Shown piece by piece: positions 36,699 to 44,552 of a DNA stretch of 64,000 bases (position 1 is the stretch's first letter; every line of letters begins with the position of its first letter). A program made the translations under genes and the position numbers. The notes beneath the pieces were generated by a model that saw only the letters and a list, made by a program, of their open reading frames with translations, was not told the DNA's origin and searched no databases. The stretch comes from Aestuariibacter salexigens DSM 15300 (GTDB lineage: Bacteria; Pseudomonadota; Gammaproteobacteria; Enterobacterales; Alteromonadaceae), in contig NZ_AUBH01000003.1 in NCBI RefSeq assembly GCF_000429145.1, positions 124,001 to 188,000 of the forward strand, read 5' to 3'.

Positions 36699-37501
36699 CC
36701 CGCCGCGTGTTTGTATTTGATGTCGATGGTGTCATTGTAGACAGCACTGATGAATGCATGTTGGTCTGCTTTAACGCCTTGCAAATCTATTCCGGAAATC
36801 CGGAAAAGTGTGTGTCTAACCTGGAGAGTATTCCAGAAGCCTTTCAGCATATATTTAAACCGGTCAGAAAATACGTTCGGAGTATGGACGAATATTTTTG
36901 TCTCTCGCGAAAAGAGGCGGGTCTCGTTAAAACACAACGAGACTACGACACCCTTATCTGCTCTCTGTCAGTTCAGGATAAACATAAATTTGGTAACATA
37001 TTTTTTGCTCAGCGAGAGCGGCTGAAACGTCAGAACTTCACTTATTGGATGTCACTAAACACCATGTACGAAGGGATAAAAGGCGCCATCGAAAATGTGT
37101 ACAGGCAATGTCATGTATTCGTGGTCACGGGCAAAGACGGCGCATCTGTCATAGATATCTTCAATTATCTTGGTGTCCCAATCCAACCTGAACACATTTA
37201 TGATAAAAATGCAGCGAAAGACAAACTCGCGTGTCTGGAGTTGATTCACAAAAATACGGGGATCGACCCATCCGATATCCTTTTCTTGGATGACAACATC
37301 AACCATTTGATCCCGCCAGCGAAAACTGGATTTGCGGTTTTATTAGCCGAGTGGGGCTACGTCACTCCTGAACACCGTGTATTAGCAAGCAAACAGAATG
37401 TCCCCGGCATTTCTCTTGAATTATTCATCAAGGCATCGCAAAACATTGCAATCCTTAATGCTTCGCTGTCAGACAACCTTCGGAGTAACCACCATGTATG
37501 A
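36695..37501 (+). CDS. HAD-superfamily hydrolase
   Basis: 268 aa. Motif I is VFDVDGVIVDS (D9, D11), motif II VVTGKDGAS, a Lys in KDKLACLE and motif IV ILFLDDNINHL. There is a helical cap of about 100 residues. It is a probable phosphatase for a small phosphorylated metabolite. It is the second HAD enzyme of the operon; the substrate is unknown. It overlaps FAH by 4 bases and the next gene by 8. Confidence 0.8.
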   Translation: MTRRVFVFDVDGVIVDSTDECMLVCFNALQIYSGNPEKCVSNLESIPEAFQHIFKPVRKYVRSMDEYFCLSRKEAGLVKTQRDYDTLICSLSVQDKHKFGNIFFAQRERLKRQNFTYWMSLNTMYEGIKGAIENVYRQCHVFVVTGKDGASVIDIFNYLGVPIQPEHIYDKNAAKDKLACLELIHKNTGIDPSDILFLDDNINHLIPPAKTGFAVLLAEWGYVTPEHRVLASKQNVPGISLELFIKASQNIAILNASLSDNLRSNHHV

Positions 37502-38306
37502 TTTTAATTTCGGGTCCCAGGAAGACATCCGACGCTCGCCCGAGGAGTTTCTGATATTCGTCAAGAGGTTGTTGCCGAGGTGGGCAAATGGCATTCCAGA
37601 TTCTGAATGCGTCGCGATCTTCCGAGCTCTGGAACCCTATCGGGACTCCGGCAGTTCTCTTGTCGAAACTGGCTCTGGTGCAAGTTCACTTGCTCTGTTT
37701 CTGCATTGCGCGCTGTACGGTGGCACCATGTACTCTTGGGACACCAACGCCAGTAAAGGCGCGTACTTGCGCTCTGTTGCTTCCGATGCAATCGGCCGGG
37801 TCTTGGGCGTAGATGTTCACAAAATTTGGCGCTTTGTCGCGTTTGACAGTACAAACCCTCATGTTGGCCTGCCGGTAATGAGAGAATTAAATATTACTCC
37901 CGTATTCGGGTTCTTCGATTCGTGGCATACGTTAGAGCATCTGACGCTTGAAATATCACAATTTACTGAAATATGCGCTTCACGGGCGACCATCGCCATT
38001 GATGATGCCTATTACACCAAACGTTATGAGAATTACAGCTATATCAATATGCTAAGGGCAAAATTAGGGCTAGGCAGTGTACAAGAACCAGTAGACAATG
38101 TCTGTCAGCCTTACTATGTAGAAATCGAAAATCTACTGAAATCGACGTTTTCACGTGTTGAAAAAATCGAGGATAGCTACAAGCAGGACTTCCAATCTGA
38201 CCTTTTCTTTGAATACTTTGAAAGCGATAGATATTTCATGAACCAATTGGGTATGGAGCAAAAAAATGCTCTGGCTCACAGATTTGACGCTTGGAGAGTT
38301 TCATGA
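37494..38306 (+). CDS. Class I SAM-dependent methyltransferase-like protein
   Basis: 270 aa from the ATG at 37494, preceded by CGGAG; a longer frame from 37398 would overlap the previous gene by about 100 bases. LVETGSGASSLALFL resembles SAM motif I, with acidic motif-II-like YSWDTN and IAIDDAYY later on. No exact subfamily is recognised. It is placed next to an FkbM methyltransferase and may methylate the sugar. Confidence 0.6.
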   Translation: MYDFNFGSQEDIRRSPEEFLIFVKRLLPRWANGIPDSECVAIFRALEPYRDSGSSLVETGSGASSLALFLHCALYGGTMYSWDTNASKGAYLRSVASDAIGRVLGVDVHKIWRFVAFDSTNPHVGLPVMRELNITPVFGFFDSWHTLEHLTLEISQFTEICASRATIAIDDAYYTKRYENYSYINMLRAKLGLGSVQEPVDNVCQPYYVEIENLLKSTFSRVEKIEDSYKQDFQSDLFFEYFESDRYFMNQLGMEQKNALAHRFDAWRVS

Positions 38307-38986
38307 AGTGCGGCCAATCCGATCAAAGGAACGCAGAATATGCATCTTCGTTTAATCAACAAGCCTACTTTAACAACCTCGTCAGCTGTGACAAGCCGGT
38401 CATATTCGATGTCGGTGCACACAAAGGTGAATCAGTTGAATTTTTCCGATCACTGTTCCCTGCATGTGATATCCATTGTTTCGAGCCTAATCCGGACAGC
38501 TGGGCACATCTTGAAACACTGACAAACATTCATCTTCATAAATGTGCATTAGGCAAAACAACAGGAAAAGCCAAGTTTTACGTACAATCAATATCACATT
38601 TAAGCTCGTTACTTGAAATCAACCGGGATTCATCTGATAGCCTCGGGTATGCAAAACATGCTGAAAACACCGCGATTGACGTAGACGTGTTTACCGGCAG
38701 TGACATGGCGCGAAAACAACACATAAACCACATCGATATTCTAAAGGTTGACGTTCAGGGTGCCGAAGTTGATGTACTCAGCGGCTTTTCAGATTACCTG
38801 CCATATATCAACACCATCATTGTCGAAATAGGTTTGTTTGATTTTTACAGCAGAAGGTCTTCTTTCTATGCAATAGAAGAACAAATAAGACAACATTTCC
38901 AGCTTTGGGACATATTAAAACTATCAAAAAACCCAGCCAATTTCAGGACTGACTGGGTCGAAGCTGTGTATCGGAGATTCTCTTGA
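38303..38986 (+). CDS. FkbM-family methyltransferase
   Basis: 227 aa. SAM motif I is VIFDVGAHKGESVEFF, followed by HCFEPNPDSW and the FkbM-typical LKVDVQGAEVDVLSGF. FkbM enzymes O-methylate sugars and polyketides and recur in flagellar glycosylation islands. The ATG at 38303 follows GGAGAG and overlaps the previous stop; an upstream TTG at 38291 is less likely. It overlaps the next gene as TTGA. Confidence 0.85.
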   Translation: MKCGQSDQRNAEYASSFNQQAYFNNLVSCDKPVIFDVGAHKGESVEFFRSLFPACDIHCFEPNPDSWAHLETLTNIHLHKCALGKTTGKAKFYVQSISHLSSLLEINRDSSDSLGYAKHAENTAIDVDVFTGSDMARKQHINHIDILKVDVQGAEVDVLSGFSDYLPYINTIIVEIGLFDFYSRRSSFYAIEEQIRQHFQLWDILKLSKNPANFRTDWVEAVYRRFS

Positions 38987-39744
38987 AAGTAGTAGTTGGG
39001 ATTCCTGCCCGCCTCGGTTCTACCCGTTTCCCGGGCAAACCGCTGTGTAATATACACGGCAAAACCATGTTAGAGCATGTTTATCGGCGATGTTCGCTGA
39101 GCAGGTATGCTGATCAGACATTTATTGCCGCCTGTGATCCAGAAATTCAGGAGCATGCCGAGGCAATCGGTGCACACGTTGTAATGACTGCTCCCGACAT
39201 CAGCCGACCGGGTTTACGGGTCGCCGTGGCAGCAGAACAATTAGGTCTTGACGATAACGATATTGTCGTTGTGGTGCAGGGTGACGAGCCGTTGGTGAAC
39301 CCGGAAATGATTGATATGGCGATACAACCACTTCTTGAACATCCGGATGTATTTGTCTCCAACCTCATTGCTCCCCTGACCGAGGAAGAATGGCAAGATC
39401 CCGGCGAGATTAAGGTGGTGTGTGATTTGCAGATGAACGCGATATACATGTCTCGTTCTCCAATCCCTTCTATTGCACATGAGGAGCAGAGGACAGATTG
39501 GTGGAAGCAGGTCTGTATCATGCCGTTTCGATGGCATTTCATGAAGAAATTTAACCACGAACTTACTGCCACACCTCTTGAACTTCAGGAATCGATAGAA
39601 ATGCTCCGCGCCATACAACACGGCTTTAAGGTCAGAATGGTACCAAGTCCTTTTATCAGTAAGTCAGTTGATACAGATGCAGATAGAGAGCAGGTCGAAA
39701 CGCTGATGGAAAACGACGACATTTTCCAGCGCTTTGGGTTTTAA
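38983..39744 (+). CDS. KdsB-like CMP-sugar synthetase, divergent
   Basis: 253 aa. IPARLGSTRFPGKPL and VVQGDEPLVNPEMID are those of CMP-KDO synthetase (KdsB). The KDO-enzyme SGT[DE]R segment is replaced by SRPGLRVAVA, and the protein lies outside any KDO locus, so another 3-deoxy-ulosonic acid is the likely substrate. The start is TTG overlapping the FkbM stop (TTGA). It is the second CMP-transferase in this operon. Confidence 0.82.
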   Translation: MKVVVGIPARLGSTRFPGKPLCNIHGKTMLEHVYRRCSLSRYADQTFIAACDPEIQEHAEAIGAHVVMTAPDISRPGLRVAVAAEQLGLDDNDIVVVVQGDEPLVNPEMIDMAIQPLLEHPDVFVSNLIAPLTEEEWQDPGEIKVVCDLQMNAIYMSRSPIPSIAHEEQRTDWWKQVCIMPFRWHFMKKFNHELTATPLELQESIEMLRAIQHGFKVRMVPSPFISKSVDTDADREQVETLMENDDIFQRFGF

Positions 39745-39775
39745 GACAATCATTACGATAAAGAACAGGCAACCA

Positions 39776-40561
39776 ATGTATCGACAAAATCACTTATTGG
39801 GAAGACTCAGAAAAGGGGACACGGTTTTTGGCACCTGGTCAATGACCGGCTCGGCCATGCTCGTTGAAGCCCTGGGTACAACCCCCCTCGACTATATCAT
39901 TTTGGATATGGAACATGGTGCGATGTCGTACGAAACGATTGAACACATGGTGAGAGCGTGCGAGGTAACCAGCACGCAGGCAATCGTGAGGCTATCAAAT
40001 GGTGAGTCGCAAAATATATTACGGGCGCTGGAGACAGGCTGCCGTGCGATTATGGTTCCCCATGTTTCGACGGTTGCCGAGGCTGAACGTGTGGTTAGCG
40101 CCTGCCGTTACGCGCCTGAGGGGAGCAGAGGATTATCGCCTTATACTCGTAATCATCAATTCACTCATGAGGGACTTTCGGCAAGTCTTCAACGCGAAAA
40201 TCAGGAAACGCTGGTGGGCGTGCTGGTAGAGGGTAATGAAGGCATTGCCAATTTGAAAGACATCGCCAAGGTAAAAGGACTGGATCTGATTTACACCGGT
40301 ATATATGACATTTCCCAATCCGTAGGTCTAGCCGGACAGATAGACCACCCTGACGTGATGGAAATGCAACGGCAATGCGTTTCCTGGATCAATGAAGGTA
40401 GTGCAGCACCCGGGTCTTTCGCAAACTCAATAGACTACGCCCAAAACCTGCTTTCGCTCGGTTTCAGGTTTATCGCTTATGCAGCAGACAGCTACACAAT
40501 AAAGAGGGCTTATACCGAAGATATTGCCAAGCTAAAGACATTCAAGGGAACATTGGATTGA
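39776..40561 (+). CDS. HpcH/HpaI-family aldolase
   Basis: 261 aa from the ATG at 39776; a TTG at 39734 would add 14 residues and overlap kdsB-like, and gives an N-terminus unlike the family. LDMEHGAMSYETIEH, VRLSNGESQNILRALE, AIMVPHVSTVAEAE, a ligand Glu in VGVLVEGNEG and TGIYDISQSVGL follow the metal-dependent class II pyruvate aldolase pattern. These enzymes add pyruvate (some also hydroxypyruvate) to aldehydes to form 2-keto acids, so this is a good candidate for building the keto-acid sugar. Confidence 0.85.
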   Translation: MYRQNHLLGRLRKGDTVFGTWSMTGSAMLVEALGTTPLDYIILDMEHGAMSYETIEHMVRACEVTSTQAIVRLSNGESQNILRALETGCRAIMVPHVSTVAEAERVVSACRYAPEGSRGLSPYTRNHQFTHEGLSASLQRENQETLVGVLVEGNEGIANLKDIAKVKGLDLIYTGIYDISQSVGLAGQIDHPDVMEMQRQCVSWINEGSAAPGSFANSIDYAQNLLSLGFRFIAYAADSYTIKRAYTEDIAKLKTFKGTLD

Positions 40562-41919
40562 GGCTACTTCACACACAGACAGACTGGAGTCTCTGGCAGC
40601 GTGACACCCATGCCAGGATCCAAAGCATGTCATCTGTAATCGGCCAGTACTTAAATAAAAAAGCGGGATGGAAAAAATCCGACAAATATTACTTTCACGT
40701 TTTTTTTATGCCGCTTAGCGAGCTGTTGTTCAAGCACTATCGACAAACCCGTGGCATCGGGCATATTCGGGATGTGCTGATCAAATATCCTCGTCAGGAG
40801 CCCGATGTGAGCGAGGAGATTGCCAAAATCGCATCAACCAAAGATGTCGTCTCACTGCACTTTTTTCATCGCCATCCGGACTATAAAGCGGCGTTCAGCC
40901 GCACAAGCGACGTCGAAGAATTGCAAAAACCGGCCAACTATCTCAAAGACTGGTTGCCAGAAGATTTTGATTTTTTCTCCAGACAGGTAGCGCCCGAGAT
41001 CGACACGTCACTCTATGAGTGTGACCGATTCACTGCCACGCTGTTTGACGCTGAACTGCACAAATGTATTGATCAGTTACGGTTTCCAAAAATATTCTTA
41101 ACTAACGCACACGGTCTGTACCACTCTACCCTAATGAGTCTCTTTGTCGCTTCTGCCGTAGATAAAGGAACCCGACTTTATATCAATCAGCCCGGCTTTC
41201 TGCACAGTTTTATCAGCTATTTTCATCAGGTTGCCTTTGAGGCCAGTATATGCACCAAATATCTGAGCTGGTCACCACAGAACGCCAACATTCCCGTCGA
41301 TAAACTATCAGTTTTTGGGTGCTTCTACAGGAAACGTAAACAGGTAAAAACGGCTGAGCCGGAGGTAGCCTCGACACTGATTGTATTACCCCAGCGCAGC
41401 AGCAGAACAATGCCCTGTGCCATGTATTACGGAGAAAACTCCTCCTTTAGCGATGATTATTTGTCAGATATTATCAAATCGATTCATGACAATATGGATA
41501 AGCTGGGTAGCTCTGTTGTGCTGCGATGTAAATCAGTCGATGTTGACTTCTTCCAGAGAATTCTCACTGAACTTGGCAGTCACGTCCCTTTAGAATCTGG
41601 CGATATTAATACGACCGAAGGGCAGTACCAAAACCATTACCGGATCATCACAACCTATCCGAGCACCTCCATGATCGAAAGCCTGGACAAAAGCACGGAA
41701 TCGTTTTTTGTGTTCGATGAACGGTCAATCTCATGCAACACAGAATTTAAAAAACAATTGGCTCATTGTCCGCACTATTTTGCGTCTTTTGATGACTTTG
41801 ATGCCATGCAATTTTCTCAAAAAGCTGCGGTTGACTTTGTCGAGCGAAACGCAGTATTGCTCTCTCCCGAAGAAGCGGCAACACGACTCTACGATTTAAT
41901 TATGGAGCAAGGACTATGA
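40558..41919 (+). CDS. Unknown protein, possible surface-glycan transferase
   Basis: 453 aa with no family I can name securely and no membrane segment. The layout (aromatic-rich N-terminal half, then a Rossmann-like half with LIVLPQRSSR, SSVVLRCKSVDVDF and ITTYPSTSMIESL) recalls GT-B-type polysaccharide transferases. A transferase using one of the CMP-sugars made by this operon is a hypothesis only. The start is TTG overlapping the aldolase stop (TTGA). Confidence 0.55.
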   Translation: MRLLHTQTDWSLWQRDTHARIQSMSSVIGQYLNKKAGWKKSDKYYFHVFFMPLSELLFKHYRQTRGIGHIRDVLIKYPRQEPDVSEEIAKIASTKDVVSLHFFHRHPDYKAAFSRTSDVEELQKPANYLKDWLPEDFDFFSRQVAPEIDTSLYECDRFTATLFDAELHKCIDQLRFPKIFLTNAHGLYHSTLMSLFVASAVDKGTRLYINQPGFLHSFISYFHQVAFEASICTKYLSWSPQNANIPVDKLSVFGCFYRKRKQVKTAEPEVASTLIVLPQRSSRTMPCAMYYGENSSFSDDYLSDIIKSIHDNMDKLGSSVVLRCKSVDVDFFQRILTELGSHVPLESGDINTTEGQYQNHYRIITTYPSTSMIESLDKSTESFFVFDERSISCNTEFKKQLAHCPHYFASFDDFDAMQFSQKAAVDFVERNAVLLSPEEAATRLYDLIMEQGL

Positions 41920-42704
41920 ACACCTTACTGACCTATGAAGACTGGTCGCCTGGTACAGATCCTTTATTGAAGCCTTTTGAAAAAGACTTACATGAACGTC
42001 TGCATGAGATCAGAGCAGAACATGTCGTGGATAAGCAAACGTTATTCACTCAACGAAAATTCCGTATTGATGCAATCAACACTATCCTGGATAAGAATAA
42101 TCTCACTCCCAAAGGAGATATTCTGGAAGTGGGCGCGGGGGATGCGTGGTGTTCTGCATACTTAATGGATACGTATGCACCTCACATTTCTTCATTATCT
42201 GTTATGGAATGTACCGAACATGCGGTCACCAAGCTGATCCCGGTAACTCTGCAAGCCACCGAAACTGACCTAACAAAAATAAAGCTGATACTGGGTAGTT
42301 TTAACGATATCAGAGTAGCCAGCGCCTATGACTTTGTGTTTGCAATGGGCGCTTTGCATCACGCCACAAATCTGTACTTCACTTTGCAGCAAATCTACAA
42401 GAGCCTCAAGCCGGGTGGACATGTGGTCTCGCAAGAGCCTTTTATGTCTGACTCAACACCAAACGATTTCTATCATCGATATAATGAAGAAATTAAAGAT
42501 TTTGGTATTGGCAATACCACAAAGAACAGTGAGAGGACGGATGTTTTTTATCGCAAGTGTGAATATTACACGGCAGCTTATCACGCGGGCTTTAATGTAG
42601 ATCTTGTGACGCTAACTGAGTTTGAAGACAAACCATCTGCGATGGTCATGCTGTTAACCAAACCAGAATTTCCTGTTGAGCCGATAACAAAATGGGAAAG
42701 CTGA
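41916..42704 (+). CDS. Class I SAM-dependent methyltransferase
   Basis: 262 aa. SAM motif I is DILEVGAGDAWCSAYL, followed by YDFVFAMGALHHATNLYFTL (post-I and motif II) and SLKPGGHVVSQEP (motif III). It is the last gene of the plus-strand operon and the third methyltransferase-like protein in it. It overlaps the previous gene by 4 bases. Its stop lies in a perfect hairpin shared with the convergent gene. Confidence 0.85.
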   Translation: MNTLLTYEDWSPGTDPLLKPFEKDLHERLHEIRAEHVVDKQTLFTQRKFRIDAINTILDKNNLTPKGDILEVGAGDAWCSAYLMDTYAPHISSLSVMECTEHAVTKLIPVTLQATETDLTKIKLILGSFNDIRVASAYDFVFAMGALHHATNLYFTLQQIYKSLKPGGHVVSQEPFMSDSTPNDFYHRYNEEIKDFGIGNTTKNSERTDVFYRKCEYYTAAYHAGFNVDLVTLTEFEDKPSAMVMLLTKPEFPVEPITKWES

Positions 42705-42716
42705 GACAGCTTTCCC
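42694..42716. terminator. Bidirectional hairpin between convergent operons
   Basis: GGGAAAGCTG (42694-42703), loop AGA, CAGCTTTCCC (42707-42716): a perfect 10-bp stem between two genes converging with a 15-base gap. On the minus strand it is followed by ATTTTGTT; on the plus strand no T-run follows. It probably ends both transcripts, more efficiently on the minus strand. Confidence 0.75.
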
Positions 42717-42719
42717 CAG

Positions 42720-43694
42720 CTACTTCACTCCATCAGGTTCTACGTAAAGTTTGTTAAATGCTGCCATCACCTGGCCCACACACTCTTTTGTTACATGTCG
42801 GCCGTCCTCACTGTAATACTCTACGGGCTTGTTGCGAACAATTTCGTAACTTGGCATGTAGTGCACATGGCTATACTTGTGCACAGTGGTAAGGGCCGCT
42901 GTGTGTAAAAGGGATTTTGAGAACTGCGTTGCGACATAAGGACCAAGCCTATCCCGGAATGTGACACTTAAGGGAATAGGCGACACGGAAAGCAGAATAT
43001 TGATGCCGGGGTTCACCTTGCGCAATGTTTCAATAGAATATTGCAGCGATGACATCACGTCATCAAACGTCATACTGTAAAATTCATGATGTTCAGGCTG
43101 ATAGACGTCAGGATAAGGAATCGCAAAAAACGCGGATAAATCCTGCTTGTTTCTCCACAGCTCTGTCAATCCCAGAGTCAACACCAATACATCGACATGA
43201 CTCAACGCGTCGCGACTGGTGTCGATATAACGTATTAATTGGTCAGTCGCGGTGTTTTCACTATCGCCAAGCAGCAATGGCCCACTGTGGTCAGCAGCCT
43301 TTATGTAGGGAAAATAATAGTGACCGTTCATCACCCAGAATGGCTCGGCAAGTTCTTGGTGCCAATCTTCAAATGACAATCTGATTATTTGCTCGATACT
43401 TTTGGGCGTGTAAACCACCCCCCAGTGGTTTGGTAAGCAATTGTAGTCATTGCGCGTCAACCACCCAGACAACTCCTGTGCAAAACAACTTCCGATCGTT
43501 GCTATCCTGGTGCCTCTGCCGATAAACGGCTCAGCGGCAAAATCATCAATGATTGACGCTTCCGGGTAGGGAACAGAGCGCTGATAAGTCCCTTTCTTGG
43601 CGGCGGCGTGAAGACTATCAGGCACTCTCTGCAAATTCAGTTGCGTGCCGTTGCCTCTTACCAGCGCGTTCTTTGGTTCACCAGACTGGGTCAT
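42720..43694 (-). CDS. GSCFA-domain protein
   Basis: 324 aa from the ATG at 43694 (GGAGAG 6 bases upstream; a TTG at 43712 is less likely). The family's namesake motif appears as IATIGSCFAQEL, followed by GVVYTPKSIEQIIRL and DVLVLTLGLTELWRN. GSCFA proteins are SGNH-hydrolase-like, often found with polysaccharide genes; the reaction is not established. As the last gene of the minus-strand island, 25 bases after the dioxygenase, an acyl transfer or deacylation on the glycan is possible. Confidence 0.85.
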   Translation of the reverse strand: MTQSGEPKNALVRGNGTQLNLQRVPDSLHAAAKKGTYQRSVPYPEASIIDDFAAEPFIGRGTRIATIGSCFAQELSGWLTRNDYNCLPNHWGVVYTPKSIEQIIRLSFEDWHQELAEPFWVMNGHYYFPYIKAADHSGPLLLGDSENTATDQLIRYIDTSRDALSHVDVLVLTLGLTELWRNKQDLSAFFAIPYPDVYQPEHHEFYSMTFDDVMSSLQYSIETLRKVNPGINILLSVSPIPLSVTFRDRLGPYVATQFSKSLLHTAALTTVHKYSHVHYMPSYEIVRNKPVEYYSEDGRHVTKECVGQVMAAFNKLYVEPDGVK

Positions 43695-43719
43695 TTGCAT
43701 CTCTCCGAACAAAAAAAGC

Positions 43720-44475
43720 TTATGGTGCGGCGTGAATTTCTTCCCAGCGCCTCTCTACGTCAGCCACCGGAATAAAGCTGTGGGAGCGAGCAATCAGACG
43801 GGATTTACCCGCTTCAACGACCCCGCCAAAATGAAAAATATCGGTATCAAAAACAATTAATGTGCCTGCTTTGCCGAGGATTGGAACAGCATCATCAACA
43901 CGCATGTCAATATCTGTTCCGATTCGATTAGGTATGTTCTGATACCCTCGGAAAGACTTCCAACCCTGCTCTCTCAGCTTTTTACCCAGCTTATGGCTGC
44001 CAGGAACGACGTTGAACGGCCCTGCTCCTTCCTCAACATCAGACAGATAAAGCATAAACTTCAGCGTCCAGTTTCGATCGAAATGAAGGTAGCCGTTTCT
44101 GGCCATGCCTTTTTGGCTTTCAAAGTCGTGGCTGATGTATAAATGTTTAAAGAATCGCTCGGACGGCAAGCCAAAAAAGCTGAAAATCCTTCTAAAGTCA
44201 GGTTGTGAAAAGTAGTCCCAGAGCGCAGGATAACGCTTGTGATAGGCCTCTCGGACAGACTCATCCTCCATAATCACAGACGCAAGCTCACCAAACGCAT
44301 AGTCTCTCAGCCATGATGATTTTTTGAAGTCATCAAGGAGCTCCCTTGCTTCAGCGTGCATCGTCGCCACATTACGGCAATGAGAATGCATGACACAGAT
44401 ACCGTGCTGTTTTACCAGTTCAGCAATGCGTTCCGGGCCAGGGCAGTGTTGAGAGTACTCAGGGATGCTATTCAT
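43720..44475 (-). CDS. PhyH-family 2-oxoglutarate/Fe(II) dioxygenase
   Basis: 251 aa from the ATG at 44475. The iron facial triad is visible as H-x-D in GYLHFDRNWTLKF and the distal His in DTDIFHFGG; GPFNVVPGSHKLG and a C-terminal Arg (KSRLIARSHSF) fit 2-oxoglutarate binding. Family members hydroxylate small molecules or acyl chains. Here it may hydroxylate the sugar or its acyl substituent. The 77-base upstream gap has no obvious promoter. Confidence 0.85.
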   Translation of the reverse strand: MNSIPEYSQHCPGPERIAELVKQHGICVMHSHCRNVATMHAEARELLDDFKKSSWLRDYAFGELASVIMEDESVREAYHKRYPALWDYFSQPDFRRIFSFFGLPSERFFKHLYISHDFESQKGMARNGYLHFDRNWTLKFMLYLSDVEEGAGPFNVVPGSHKLGKKLREQGWKSFRGYQNIPNRIGTDIDMRVDDAVPILGKAGTLIVFDTDIFHFGGVVEAGKSRLIARSHSFIPVADVERRWEEIHAAP

Positions 44476-44552
44476 AGTTAACAATTTTGTCTGTTTGGTA
44501 AGGTTATCGGCAGCAATTCACCCAGCTTTATGCGTCGATAAACACCATAAGT

